A stretch of DNA of 64,000 nucleotides from Pseudomonas reactans (GCF_013385825.1 NZ_JACAPG010000002.1:608607-672606); one strand, 5' to 3'. Counted from the stretch's first letter, positions 8,110-18,199 are shown. Program-made: numbers and translations. Notes: a model not told the origin generated them from the sequence alone.

Positions 8110-8328
8110 TCAACGCATATTAAAAAACCACAGAACAAACCCCAGAATAAAGCCAGCCCCAGCCATTTTTAGATAAAGCGGCACATTCTCTTTTATAAGC
8201 AACGCAACGTCCTCGCCACCACTCAACCAATACCCGGCAACCTGAAAACACACACACATGAACGATAGGCCGAACGCACCGGCGCAAGGAAGATATACAG
8301 CGGGCCACCAAGGTTCATTTCTTCTCAT
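8110..8328 (-). CDS. Small membrane protein, 72 residues
   Basis: Two hydrophobic segments (about 12-34 and 53-69) flank a short polar loop (SGGEDVALLIKENVPLYL). A good AGAGACGG ribosome site precedes the ATG at 8328. No family is recognised. It is the last of the minus-strand small genes trailing the CdiA-type gene, a position where orphan immunity genes often accumulate; that role is only inference. Confidence 0.55.
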   Translation of the reverse strand: MRRNEPWWPAVYLPCAGAFGLSFMCVCFQVAGYWLSGGEDVALLIKENVPLYLKMAGAGFILGFVLWFFNMR

Positions 8329-8453
8329 TACCGTCTCTTTCCTTCCTGAATACGCAGAATAAGGGATAGATTTATTTAAAATTAATAAACCCGCCCCTTT
8401 ACACTCTAAATAAATCCGCCCCTTGTTTCGCCGCCCCTTACTTCATCAAAACT

Positions 8454-9056
8454 TTATGAGTAGAGAATCCAGAAATTCATATCATTGACCACCCAGTATT
8501 TATTCTCAGCTGGGATTAACTTATCAAAATCACTGGATGCCTTTGCATCCCAACCTAAAGGAGCATAATCCTCATGAACTCTATCCCAATCAGTATGGCG
8601 CAGCACCTTATTATCAAGATCAATAAAGAATTTCGGAAGCATCATTCTCAACTTGTCAAGTTCATCCAGCCGCCCCTCCGCGTCATTAGACACAATAGCT
8701 TCGACATGCCGATAAATCTCAAAAAGATATTCCGGGGAATAGCCAAAACGAAAAAAGCCCCGCATGTCCTCAACAGAAAAGTCAATCACACTTCCAGCAT
8801 CTAGATACTGAGAAAAGGTATTGACATCCAGCACAGGGATGCCACTTCTGAAATTAGCGACTGCCTCATCATAAAGATCCGCATCCATGTCACCCGAATC
8901 TATATAGGCCTTGTACTCCATCCCCACATCGATGCAATAATTTTCTTTATCATCAACAACATAATAATATTTTCCACTTACAACAAATACGGCCAACTCT
9001 TTTTGCCCTTCAAAAATATGATGAAGCACATCATTCAAGGCGTTTTTCAAACTCAT
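8454..9056 (-). CDS. Orphan protein of unknown function in the toxin/immunity tail
   Basis: A 200-residue soluble acidic protein with no signal and no recognised family. It is rich in aromatic and acidic residues (GKYYYVVDDKENYCIDVGM, FRFGYSPEYLFEIYRHVEAI). The gene is markedly more AT-rich than the core genes around it. Its ATG at 9056 has no clear ribosome site and lies inside the 3' end of the 59-codon gene upstream, so translation may be coupled. Position and composition fit an orphan toxin-immunity gene left by turnover of CdiA tips. No direct evidence for activity is visible. Confidence 0.6.
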   Translation of the reverse strand: MSLKNALNDVLHHIFEGQKELAVFVVSGKYYYVVDDKENYCIDVGMEYKAYIDSGDMDADLYDEAVANFRSGIPVLDVNTFSQYLDAGSVIDFSVEDMRGFFRFGYSPEYLFEIYRHVEAIVSNDAEGRLDELDKLRMMLPKFFIDLDNKVLRHTDWDRVHEDYAPLGWDAKASSDFDKLIPAENKYWVVNDMNFWILYS

Positions 9057-9210
9057 CAAGCAGGTCTAATTTATCAATGTAAAAAATATAGTCTTCGTCT
9101 GAATAAAAACACGCAGACCGGTTGTTTCCGCTGAATAATGTGCAACGGGATATCCGGCAGTATAACTCTAGGACGGCGAGCCATATAAAACCCCAAATGA
9201 ATAAGAGCAT
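9031..9210 (-). CDS. Short ORF, 59 residues, hydrophobic N-terminus
   Basis: The minus strand encodes a 59-residue protein from ATG at 9210 to TGA at 9031-9033. It opens with a hydrophobic helix (MLLFIWGFIWLAVLEL) followed by an acidic aromatic tail (FYSDEDYIFYIDKLDLLDEF). The tail is low-complexity but protein-like, with no rare-codon clusters. It overlaps the next gene by 26 bases in another frame. It could be a small membrane protein or the relic of a larger one. No family is recognised. Bases 9211-9308 hold nothing further. Confidence 0.4.
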   Translation of the reverse strand: MLLFIWGFIWLAVLELYCRISRCTLFSGNNRSACFYSDEDYIFYIDKLDLLDEFEKRLE

Positions 9211-9308
9211 ACAGCTTAGCCGCCCATCACCAGGCCAACAAAATCGAATAATTACAAAAAATAAATCATATTATAAAAGAGCAATCCTGCTGAACTCTAA
9301 AAAGCGCA

Positions 9309-9336
9309 AAACCGTGGTCTGACCCCTATTTTTTAC
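9309..9336. repeat. Possible mobile-repeat scar (GTGGTCTGACCCC motif)
   Basis: The stretch ACCGTGGTCTGACCCCTATT followed by T residues resembles a short motif that I have seen scattered around proteobacterial REP-associated and IS-like elements. It sits at the boundary between the DUF4265 gene and the AT-rich tail. Only one copy is present in the window, so the assignment is weak. Confidence 0.25.
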
Positions 9337-9348
9337 TATTTTTTAATT

Positions 9349-9819
9349 TCAACGCCGCCCAGTTTCGTATTTAAGCAAGCCTTGCTCCTCACGCGCTTGT
9401 AAATAATTAGCCATACGCTGCGCTTCGACTCCATCAGAAAGGCTAAGTGCAAGTAGGTTTTCTGAAGACCATTCCATTAATGGGTCCATTGTCTCAATCT
9501 CTAGCATCAATGCTTCGCGTGTAGTCTTATCGTGGGCACCAAACCACACCCTGAAAGTGGTTTGCCCAGCATGCTGAATAACTCGCTGGACTACAAAGTC
9601 AACATCTGTTTCCACTTCGTCGCCTAAACCGATGTCTTGAGCAAAAAATGGAATACAGCAAAGGATGAATCTGTGGGCGGCTGTTTTTTGACCCCATAAT
9701 TGCTCCCACTCGTTATTTCCATCCTTGGTCCCAAGGTGAGCGACAAATATGAAATTGGCACGATCACGCCAAACAGGCGCTTGATGAACAGCTTCATATT
9801 CTCCGGGCTGATACTTCAT
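9349..9819 (-). CDS. DUF4265 protein, candidate immunity protein for the CdiA nuclease tip
   Basis: A 156-residue soluble protein that I read as DUF4265: the AQDIGLGDEVETDV segment, then TFRVWFGAHDKTTREAL and a C-terminal helical region. Its ATG (9819) begins 19 bases after the stop of the CdiA-type gene, on the same strand. A gene directly downstream of a polymorphic-toxin tip is, as a rule, its immunity gene, so neutralisation of the HNH nuclease is the likely job. This is inferred from position; DUF4265 itself has no settled biochemical role that I can cite. Confidence 0.65.
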   Translation of the reverse strand: MKYQPGEYEAVHQAPVWRDRANFIFVAHLGTKDGNNEWEQLWGQKTAAHRFILCCIPFFAQDIGLGDEVETDVDFVVQRVIQHAGQTTFRVWFGAHDKTTREALMLEIETMDPLMEWSSENLLALSLSDGVEAQRMANYLQAREEQGLLKYETGRR

Positions 9820-9838
9820 ATATATTCTCTACTCATTT

Positions 9839-12800
9839 TTACCAGTGTGAAGGAGGCCATTCACCACGATACCCTGGCGGAGGATTGACAGGAAAATCTC
9901 GTGCGCCCTTTGAAGCGTTACAGTGCGGGCACGCCATTTGAGCATTTTCGAGTGTAGCATCTCCCCCTCTAGCCTTTGGAATCGCATGATCAACTTGGGT
10001 TCCAGTTCCATCAATACGACAATACACGCATGTTGAACGTGGATTCTCTGCTTTGGCAGCATCCTTTACAGCTTGTGGGAAGGCCTTACCTGCTGTTTCA
10101 CCACCGGCAGCACCAGCTTTGATTTGAGGCACTGCATCTTTCGCCCCAGACTCCTTTACCGGGTGGGCATACGGCATGCCGGCCTCAGCATCCGGCGAGA
10201 CAGTCGAGGTATATGGCGTCTTTCCTGTGCCCGTCCCTTTTGTCCCACCTAGCGCTTTGCCCAAAGCAATGGCTGCGGCGAATTTTAGAACTTCCTCCCT
10301 GCTGGCGCCATTATCGACAAGATTGATCACCCCCGGTACATCTACGGGAGCCAAGTTTGAACCAATTAATCCATCCAGCTGAGCACGCGTAACAATCTTC
10401 TCGTCGCTGAGTCCTTGACGCTTCCACTCGGCGATCTTCTCACTAGCCCTAATCGCATCGACGTAAGGATTGCCGATCACTCCCGCCGGCGCCCAATCCG
10501 CGCCTGAAAGCGAATATATATCAAGAAAGCCTGCGCCCTCTCCATTGCGCTGCCCTTCTTTCACGCCTTCCAGCATGGCGATGGAATAGTCGGCTACAAA
10601 AACGTTGTACTCATCCCGTGTCAGCTTCCCTATCTGGTAAAGGCCCAGGAGTTTTTTCCCTGCTTCATTTTCTTGATTGCGGTATTCATTACGAATGTCG
10701 CGCTCGCAAGCACCATCACCCGCACAACCCTTGTAGCGTTTTTGCAGATCATCAATGCTGCCTATGTCCGCTTCCTTGAGCTTCTCATAGAGTTCAAGGC
10801 TGGCTTTATCCAGCTTTTTTACCCCGTACTTGTTCGCCAACAAGTTATTTTCAACCGCATTCTTCCCAACCTGCGCGGCTGCCACCGCATTTAGCGCGTC
10901 CTTGCCAACCAACGATCCGGAGAGCCCAGCCGCCAAGGTCGAGAGACTGGAAATTGTCTGCTTTTGCGCTTCGGACAGGTTTTCGTTACTGACTCCGCCA
11001 TACAAACTTTCTTTAATCAGCTGTGCGGTCTTCTCCGCAGCCACAGCCCCGGCTGCCCCTGCCAGCGCGGAGTTACCACCGGCCCGCGCCAGCACCGCAC
11101 CCAGCACCGCATGAGCCATCAGGTTGGCATAAGGGTCGCCTTCAGTTTTCAGTTTGATCTCCTGTGCCAGATACGGCGCTGCCGCCCCCGCCAGAGCACC
11201 ACCTACGCTGCCCCCCATCGCCGCTTGCACCACGGCAGTCACCGCCTGACTGGCCTTCTGGAAGCTGCTGCCAACGCCGTAATCCTGTTGGGCACGCTGG
11301 CTGACTTGTTCCGGTGTCGGGTTGGAGATACCGTCTTCAATCAGCTTCTGCCGCGTAGCTTTACTGACGTCGCTGTTTGGGTCGTTGGCGGCCTTGATCC
11401 GCGCCGCAGCAATCGCATCGCCAATGCCCTTGGTCAGCTCCATCGAACTCTTGATCAGGTCCATGCGTTCCTGCATGGCCTTTTCATCAGGCTTGTCGAG
11501 GCGCTGGTTGGCGTTGGCCGTGTCACGGTTAAGGCCGACCAGGTCACCCGCGCCCTCAGGGTTACGCACCACGATCGTGCCTTCGCTGACAGCACTGCGC
11601 GTATAGCTGTGGTCCGAATCGTTCAGCGACATGCCATACAAGGCACCCGGCGTGAGGGTACTCGCGCCGCTACTGTAGGAACCGGAGACGCTGACGCCGG
11701 CCGATTGGCTCTTGATCTCGCTCTTGTTCTTGATGTCACTGACCAGCAACCGATCGGTGAGCAGCAGGTTACTGTCGGCCGCAGCCTCGCTGGCAATCAC
11801 CGCACCTTTCAGGGTGGTGTTTTTGGCCACATCGATGGTGTAGCCACCCTTGCCAGCAAAGAAGCCGCTCTGGTCGGTAACCGCCTGGTAGTCGCTGTTC
11901 ATCTTCGACGCCGCCAGGTTCGCGGACGCGGTTACCGGGGAGCCATAACAGATCGGCGGAATGCAGATGCTCGCACCGAAGCCCGCACTGTTCTGCTTGC
12001 TCTTGGACGTTTCGGTGTCTTGGCGCGACAGGATGTTGAGGTTGCCGCCGATGTTGGCATCGATACGGTCAGCACGTACCTGCGCGCCGATCAGGCTGGT
12101 GTCCTGGCCGCTGCGCAGTACCAGCGAGCCGGTGTCCAACGTGGTGTTGACCTGGGTAACCGAGCCTCCAGAGCCAAGGTTTTTGGCGGTTTGTGCACCG
12201 AGGTCGATGGTGAAACCGTTTTGCTCACCGATGTTGAAGCTGGCACCGATAGCGGTCCGGTTGCGCGAACCGTCGTTTTTGCGGTCGGTGGTGTTCTGTG
12301 CGCTTTGCATCAGGATGTTGTTTTTCGCGGACAGCAACGTGCTGTCGGCTTTCAACGTGCTGCCGGTAATCGTCAAGTCACCCACAGTGCCCGGCGCATC
12401 GCCCGCAGCGATGATCGACAGTTTGCCCCCGGCGTTGAGGTTGCTCTGGTGAGCGGTCTGCGCGGTGTATTCGCTGCTGTTTTTGGTGCGGGTGTTAGCC
12501 AGTTCGGTGCCGATCTTGATGAACGAACCGTTGCCGGCGGAGCCACCGGTTTTGTCTTTGAAACCGGTACTTTGTTTAGCGAGATCGCCCGCCTGGTTAT
12601 TGAGGTTGTACATCGACAACGCCGCCTGGGCGATCTTCACGGCCTTGAGCCGCGGGTCGTCGGAGCTGCGCGCCGCCTCGGCTGCGTCGCGGATGCTGTT
12701 GGCGGTGTCGACCACGGTGCCCGCGATCACTCGGCCTACCGCGAGGCTCTTGGAACTGTCCTTACTGGTCTGACTGGCCGTCTCCACACCCGAGGTGACG

Positions 12801-15800
12801 GTGACATTGGCACCACTCAACTCCATGTTCTTGGTGCTCACCAGATCACTGGCCACCACCTTCAACTCACGCCCAGCGGTCAACGATACATTGCCCGCAC
12901 TCGAACCAATGGTGCTGCTGGTCAAGGTCATTTCATTGGCGGTGCCGTTGTGCTTGGAGCTGTTGATGTACAGCTTCTGGTTGCCGGTCATGTCGTCCAG
13001 ACCGAGCTTGTTGCCGGTCAACACACCGGTGAGGTCGCGATTTTTTTCCTTGTGCATGTCGGTGCGGGCGAAGGTGTTCTGCGCCGCGTCGATGGTCAGG
13101 TCGCGGCCGGCCTGGACGGCGAGGTCGCCGGTGCTGACCAGGTTGGAACCGGTGACGGTGGCGTCGCGCTTGGCGGCGACGGTGACGGTTTCGCCGGAGA
13201 CCATGCTGCCCAGGGCGGTGGTGCGTTTTTCGTCGACTTTGTCCTGGACCTTGCTCGACTTGAGCCCACCCCAGCTGCTTTTGCTTTCCTTGCGTTCGTG
13301 GCGGGCGCTGTCGGCGTTACTGACGGCGAGGATGTTCACGTCCTGGCCGGCCACCAGTTGGGTGGCACCTTTTTCGGCAGTGACGGCACTGCCGGCCAGC
13401 AGCAGGTTTTCACCGGCCACGACGGTGCTGTTTTTGCCGGCGCTGACGAGGCTGCCGACGTTGTTCACGGCGTCGGTTTCGTCGAGGCGGAATTTTTTGC
13501 CCTGGGCCGTTTTCTTGGTCTTGCTGTAGAAGCTGTAGTCCTGGTTGGCAGCGGCCTTGAGGTCGAGGTTTTTGCCGGACACCAGGTACGCCTCGTTGCC
13601 GGCATTCACCTGGCTGGCGACCAGTTGCAGGTTCTGCCCGGCGCTCAGGGTGGCGTCACCGCCGGCCTTGATCACGCTGGACACTTGCTGCACGTGGTCT
13701 TCGATGCTCTTGACCTTTTTTGTGTTGCCCGTGGAGTGCTGCTCGTTAGCCGCCGCAAAGGCGCTGAGGTCGCGGATGGCAATCAAGTTGACGTCGCGCT
13801 TGGCCTCGACCTGGCTGGCCACGGCGCTGATATCACGTCCGCCAATCACATGCAGGTCGCGGCCGGCGTCGACCACGGAGCCTTGCTGGGCAATGGTGGT
13901 GAAGCTCGAGCGGTTGCCGATGGCGCCGCTGTCGAGGGTTTTCGAGGCGGTGATGTTGACGTCGCCCACGGCCTTGACCGTGGTGTCGACACCGCTCTTG
14001 AGCACGCCGCCGACGCTGTTGAAATTGCCCCCGGCTTGTAAAGTCAAATCCTTGGCCGATTCGATACGCGCGGCGCTGTCGACGAAGTCACTGCGTTCGG
14101 TGCGGTAGCTGCTGGCGCTTTCGTGGGTGGTGACGCTGCGTTCGTTGAGCAGGTCGGCGCCAGCGGCGAGGTTGACGTTGCCCGCGCTGATCACACCGCC
14201 CGCGCGGTTGCTCAAGTTGTTGCCGCTGAGCAGGTCGAGGCGCCCACCGGCTTCCATCAACCCACTGTTGGTGAGGTTGCCGCCGACGTTTGCCAGGAGG
14301 CTGCCGGTCGCGCGCAGGGTACCCGCGTTATTGAGGTTTTTGCCGGTGATCAGGTTGACGTCGCTGCCGGAAATCAACGCGCCATTGGGCGCCAGGCGGT
14401 TGCCGGCCTGAGCGAGGTACAGCACTGGCACCAGCACCTGTTGCCCGGCCACGGTGGCATTTTCCAGCCACACAATATCGTGGGTCAGGGCCGCGACCTG
14501 CTCGGCGGTGAGACTCACACCCACCGACAGGTTCAGCCCGCTTTTGCTGCCGATGGCGTTGTCCATCAGGTGCTTGAACAGGTCGGCATCGCTGGTCTGG
14601 CCGTCGATGAAACGCTGACCGGTGCGGGCGAGTACAGCTTGCTGGATCAGGCGCTGCTCGTAGAAACCGTCGCCCAGACGACGCTGCGCCGTGTCAGGGT
14701 CGTAGCCGAGTTTGGTGAGCATGTAGTCCGAGCTCAGGAACTGACGCATGTCGGTGAGCAGCGGGTTGGTTTCAATCAGGTACTTGTGCGGGTTGGCTGC
14801 GAACTGGCTGGTCGGCAGGCCGTTCACGCCCTTGCCGTCGTTGAGGTGAAACAACCCGTTCTCACCGGTCGGCAAGTTGAAGCCGGGCAGGCCCAGTGGG
14901 TTGACCTGTTGCTGGGCAACGTCCGGCGGCAGTTGGGGGTTGAGGCTGACCTCGGTCGAGAAGCCCGGCGCGTTGGTGTTGGCGCCGCTGCCGACGTAGG
15001 TGTAGCCGCGCTTCACGACGCGGTTATCGATGCCTTCCTGGGCGCTTACGGCCACTGCGCCACCGGCCTGGATGACTGCGGCGTAGCTTTGGTCCGGCAC
15101 CATCAGTTGGGTCGTTTTGCGCAGGGCGGTTTTTTCGCTCTCCATTTTGCCGATGAACGCGGCCATGGCGGCTTCAACCCCGTCCATGTTCTTGCCCGCT
15201 GAATAACGCGCAGTGAACGCCGCCGCCTCGCGGTACCAGCCCGCCGGCTTGCGCTCGCGCTCAGAGCTAAAGACACGATCGTATTGAGTGTCGTGGGTCA
15301 CCAGACCGACGTTGGTCAGTTGGTCGACACGCACGGTCATGTCGTCGCCGGTGGCGATGCTACTGCTGCTGTTGAGCAACGTGCCGCCGGTAAGCTGCAT
15401 GTTGGCGCCGGAGGTGATGCTGGCGCCGGCCGTGGCGTTGGTGACGATGAAGTGGTCACGCTGGGTGATCTGGAACGGCCGGTTCTGCTTGCCACCTTCA
15501 CAGTCGCCGCCGGTCACGCCATCGATACAGGCGACGGGTGTAATGGAAGCGCTGTAGATGCCCGACTCGGTGGTGAGCACGGTGCGGATGTTATCGATCG
15601 TGCTGGCCGCCAGGGCCAGGTTGCGTTCACTTTCGATAGTGCCCGAGCTGTTGATGATGCTGGAAGCCAGCCCGCCCTGACCGTCGCGATCAACGCGTAG
15701 GTTGCCCATGGCGTAGATGTTGGCAGCGAGGTTTTTCAGGCGGTCGACCCGCAGGTTCATGTCGCCGCCGCTGAAGATCAGGCCATGATCATTGAGCAGG

Positions 15801-18169
15801 TTGCCCACGGACAGGTCGAGGCTGCCTTGGCTGGCGACGGTGCCGCCAATCGTCCAGTCCAGGCCATTGCCGACCAGTGCACGGGTGCCGAGCAGCTTGC
15901 CGGTGGCGGTCTGGTTCAGGTTGTCGACATTGACGGTCAGGCGTCCGGCCTGGATCGCGGTGCTGTTGGTCCAGCGGGTTTTGTCGAGGGTCAGGTCGCC
16001 GTGGGTCACCAGGCTGCCGCCAACGTCGTCAAGGCTGATGCCGCTGAGATCGAGCACCCCAGTGCCCACGTGCAGTACCTTGCCGCCCGTGTTCTGGAAG
16101 GTGCCGGCGGCGAGGCTCAACTGGTCGTTGGCGGTTTCCAGGCTGCCGCTGTTGTTCAGCAAACCGCCGATGGCGTAGCGGGTTTTACCCGCCTGGCCCA
16201 ATGCACGCATCTGGCCACTGTTGGTCAGGCTGGCGGTGTCGACCTCCAGGGTCGTGGCGCTTTCGATCAAGCCACGGTTGGTCAGGGCGCCTTGCAGCTT
16301 CAGATCAATCTGATTGGCCGCGATCTCACCGCCGTTATCCACATTCAGGCCGCTGAGGCGAATGCGATCACGGGCCAACAGCGTGCCGCTGCCGTTGTTG
16401 AAGTCGGTGGCGTCGATCAGCGCATCGCCGGCTTTGGCAGCGATGCGCCCGCCGTTGTTTATGAGGGTGCCGGCGGTGATCGTCACACCGGCCTTTTCAC
16501 TGTGGATCAGCCCGTTGCCGCCGTTTTGCAGCAAGCCGGTGGTGGTAAGCGCCAGGCCATCGTTGGCGGCCAGCGTCCCGCTGCTCTGGTTATCGACACT
16601 GTTGGCGAACAGGGTCAACAGGCCCTGGCTGGCGAGCTTGCCGCCCTGGTTATCCACATGGACGGCGCGTTGAACCAGCAACGGGCCGACGCTCGCCAGC
16701 TTGCCGTTGCGGTTGATCAGGTCGCCAAGCAAATCCACGGTGATGGAGCTTGCGCCCGTGAGGTTGCCGGCGCTGTTGTCCAGGCGATTGCCGTAAAGCG
16801 CAAAGGCGCCGGTGCTGTCGATGATGCCGCCCTGGCTGTTGTCCAGCAGGCCGCTGACGTTGAGGGTTTGTGCGCCGTCGCTGAGCAGTTGGCCTTTGTT
16901 GCGGTTATCAACGCTGGCGGCGGTAACGTTCAGCGCCTGCTTGGCACTCATCGTGGCGCCCTGGTTATCCAGTGCTTGTGCGGCGGTGGCGGTGAGGGTG
17001 CGATTGGCGATCACCCGACCGGTGTTGGTGATGTTCTGGCTGTCGAGCGTGACGTCGCCACCGGCATTGCGCGTGTTATCGGCGTTGACGCCGGCTTCGA
17101 TGATGCCGCTGTTGGTCAACTGGCCGTTGCTGGCCAGGGTGATGCTGTCACGGGCGGCCAGGGTCTTGCGGTTTTTCAGCTCACCCTTGGTCTGCGCCTT
17201 GAGCGTGGTGCCGGCGTAGACCGGGCCCTTGGTCTCCAGGCTCGCCGCCTTGATATCCACTGCGCCGCTGGATGCGGCCTGAGCCATGCTCAAGTGGCCG
17301 TTGGCGTCCAGTTGGATGTCGCCGCCACTGGCTGCCAGCGTACCGTCGAGCTTCACGCCCACGCCGGCTTCGGTGCCCACCAGCTTGATGGCGCCCGCGT
17401 ACATGCCGCCGAGCGCCGACGAGTCGATTGCCAGTTCCGGTTTGGCGCTGCCGTCATCGGCGCGTACGGTGGTTTTCAGGCTTTGCGCATCGACATCATT
17501 GCGCCCGGCGATCACGGTGAGTTCGCGCGCATTGATCTGCGCGTTGATCTTGGCCGAACGGGTGATGATCTCGAAACGGTCGACGTTGCTGGCGTTCAGG
17601 CCCTTGCCGTCGATGGTCACCGCGCCGCCATCCACCTGGTAATGATCAAGGCGACCGACGTTATCGATCACAGGTTTGCCGGTGGTCAGCGTGACGTTGG
17701 GGGTGTTGATAAACCCGCAGCCGTTGCAACTGATGCCATAAGGATTGGCCACGATGACCTTGGCCGACTGCCCCGCCACTTCGGTATAGCCACGCAACTG
17801 GCTGGGGCTGCCGCCGTTGACTTCGTTGAGGATGACGTTCGCCGCGCCGCCCTTGAGGTTCGGGTTGCCGACGATGATGCCGCCCAGTTGTGTGTTTTGC
17901 AGCGGCCCGCTGGCGTTGTTGAGGATCACGCCATTGGGTCCGACGTTGTAGTCCTTGAACTGGTTATGCGACAAGCCGCTGCCATTGGGCGTGGCGATGT
18001 TCACCACCGGAACGCCGTTGCCGGCCTGGCCGAGCGTGGTGGCTGGGCCGCTGGCCACGATGCCGTCGGCATTGGCCAGCAACGGCTGCCAGAACAGCGC
18101 GTTGGCCAGGACCAGCGCAAGTCCACGTTGAGTCAGGCTTTTCAGGGCGGCAGCAGGGCGAACATCCAT
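9839..18169 (-). CDS. cdiA: CdiA/FhaB-type exoprotein with HNH nuclease C-terminal toxin
   Basis: A very large secreted protein (about 2776 residues from the ATG at 18169). It begins with a long signal (RGLALVLANALFWQPLLANA) and a TPS secretion domain with NPNL and NPYGI motifs. A long filament of haemagglutinin-type repeats follows, rich in GG, DLT and NSG motifs. About 338 residues from the C-terminus lies the VENN motif (near 10853) that marks the pretoxin boundary in CdiA proteins. The last about 65 residues form an HNH/CxxC nuclease: CVYC, then QVDHAIPKARGG, then ENAQMACPHCNASKGARDFP. It would be exported by the upstream CdiB partner and deliver a DNase to contacted cells. The next gene is a plausible immunity gene. 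Spacing to cdiB is 30 bases. Delivery by contact is inferred from the family. Confidence 0.85.
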   Translation of the reverse strand: MDVRPAAALKSLTQRGLALVLANALFWQPLLANADGIVASGPATTLGQAGNGVPVVNIATPNGSGLSHNQFKDYNVGPNGVILNNASGPLQNTQLGGIIVGNPNLKGGAANVILNEVNGGSPSQLRGYTEVAGQSAKVIVANPYGISCNGCGFINTPNVTLTTGKPVIDNVGRLDHYQVDGGAVTIDGKGLNASNVDRFEIITRSAKINAQINARELTVIAGRNDVDAQSLKTTVRADDGSAKPELAIDSSALGGMYAGAIKLVGTEAGVGVKLDGTLAASGGDIQLDANGHLSMAQAASSGAVDIKAASLETKGPVYAGTTLKAQTKGELKNRKTLAARDSITLASNGQLTNSGIIEAGVNADNTRNAGGDVTLDSQNITNTGRVIANRTLTATAAQALDNQGATMSAKQALNVTAASVDNRNKGQLLSDGAQTLNVSGLLDNSQGGIIDSTGAFALYGNRLDNSAGNLTGASSITVDLLGDLINRNGKLASVGPLLVQRAVHVDNQGGKLASQGLLTLFANSVDNQSSGTLAANDGLALTTTGLLQNGGNGLIHSEKAGVTITAGTLINNGGRIAAKAGDALIDATDFNNGSGTLLARDRIRLSGLNVDNGGEIAANQIDLKLQGALTNRGLIESATTLEVDTASLTNSGQMRALGQAGKTRYAIGGLLNNSGSLETANDQLSLAAGTFQNTGGKVLHVGTGVLDLSGISLDDVGGSLVTHGDLTLDKTRWTNSTAIQAGRLTVNVDNLNQTATGKLLGTRALVGNGLDWTIGGTVASQGSLDLSVGNLLNDHGLIFSGGDMNLRVDRLKNLAANIYAMGNLRVDRDGQGGLASSIINSSGTIESERNLALAASTIDNIRTVLTTESGIYSASITPVACIDGVTGGDCEGGKQNRPFQITQRDHFIVTNATAGASITSGANMQLTGGTLLNSSSSIATGDDMTVRVDQLTNVGLVTHDTQYDRVFSSERERKPAGWYREAAAFTARYSAGKNMDGVEAAMAAFIGKMESEKTALRKTTQLMVPDQSYAAVIQAGGAVAVSAQEGIDNRVVKRGYTYVGSGANTNAPGFSTEVSLNPQLPPDVAQQQVNPLGLPGFNLPTGENGLFHLNDGKGVNGLPTSQFAANPHKYLIETNPLLTDMRQFLSSDYMLTKLGYDPDTAQRRLGDGFYEQRLIQQAVLARTGQRFIDGQTSDADLFKHLMDNAIGSKSGLNLSVGVSLTAEQVAALTHDIVWLENATVAGQQVLVPVLYLAQAGNRLAPNGALISGSDVNLITGKNLNNAGTLRATGSLLANVGGNLTNSGLMEAGGRLDLLSGNNLSNRAGGVISAGNVNLAAGADLLNERSVTTHESASSYRTERSDFVDSAARIESAKDLTLQAGGNFNSVGGVLKSGVDTTVKAVGDVNITASKTLDSGAIGNRSSFTTIAQQGSVVDAGRDLHVIGGRDISAVASQVEAKRDVNLIAIRDLSAFAAANEQHSTGNTKKVKSIEDHVQQVSSVIKAGGDATLSAGQNLQLVASQVNAGNEAYLVSGKNLDLKAAANQDYSFYSKTKKTAQGKKFRLDETDAVNNVGSLVSAGKNSTVVAGENLLLAGSAVTAEKGATQLVAGQDVNILAVSNADSARHERKESKSSWGGLKSSKVQDKVDEKRTTALGSMVSGETVTVAAKRDATVTGSNLVSTGDLAVQAGRDLTIDAAQNTFARTDMHKEKNRDLTGVLTGNKLGLDDMTGNQKLYINSSKHNGTANEMTLTSSTIGSSAGNVSLTAGRELKVVASDLVSTKNMELSGANVTVTSGVETASQTSKDSSKSLAVGRVIAGTVVDTANSIRDAAEAARSSDDPRLKAVKIAQAALSMYNLNNQAGDLAKQSTGFKDKTGGSAGNGSFIKIGTELANTRTKNSSEYTAQTAHQSNLNAGGKLSIIAAGDAPGTVGDLTITGSTLKADSTLLSAKNNILMQSAQNTTDRKNDGSRNRTAIGASFNIGEQNGFTIDLGAQTAKNLGSGGSVTQVNTTLDTGSLVLRSGQDTSLIGAQVRADRIDANIGGNLNILSRQDTETSKSKQNSAGFGASICIPPICYGSPVTASANLAASKMNSDYQAVTDQSGFFAGKGGYTIDVAKNTTLKGAVIASEAAADSNLLLTDRLLVSDIKNKSEIKSQSAGVSVSGSYSSGASTLTPGALYGMSLNDSDHSYTRSAVSEGTIVVRNPEGAGDLVGLNRDTANANQRLDKPDEKAMQERMDLIKSSMELTKGIGDAIAAARIKAANDPNSDVSKATRQKLIEDGISNPTPEQVSQRAQQDYGVGSSFQKASQAVTAVVQAAMGGSVGGALAGAAAPYLAQEIKLKTEGDPYANLMAHAVLGAVLARAGGNSALAGAAGAVAAEKTAQLIKESLYGGVSNENLSEAQKQTISSLSTLAAGLSGSLVGKDALNAVAAAQVGKNAVENNLLANKYGVKKLDKASLELYEKLKEADIGSIDDLQKRYKGCAGDGACERDIRNEYRNQENEAGKKLLGLYQIGKLTRDEYNVFVADYSIAMLEGVKEGQRNGEGAGFLDIYSLSGADWAPAGVIGNPYVDAIRASEKIAEWKRQGLSDEKIVTRAQLDGLIGSNLAPVDVPGVINLVDNGASREEVLKFAAAIALGKALGGTKGTGTGKTPYTSTVSPDAEAGMPYAHPVKESGAKDAVPQIKAGAAGGETAGKAFPQAVKDAAKAENPRSTCVYCRIDGTGTQVDHAIPKARGGDATLENAQMACPHCNASKGARDFPVNPPPGYRGEWPPSHW

Positions 18170-18199
18170 ATTCTTAAATCTCAAGGCAGCGGCGTTGAA

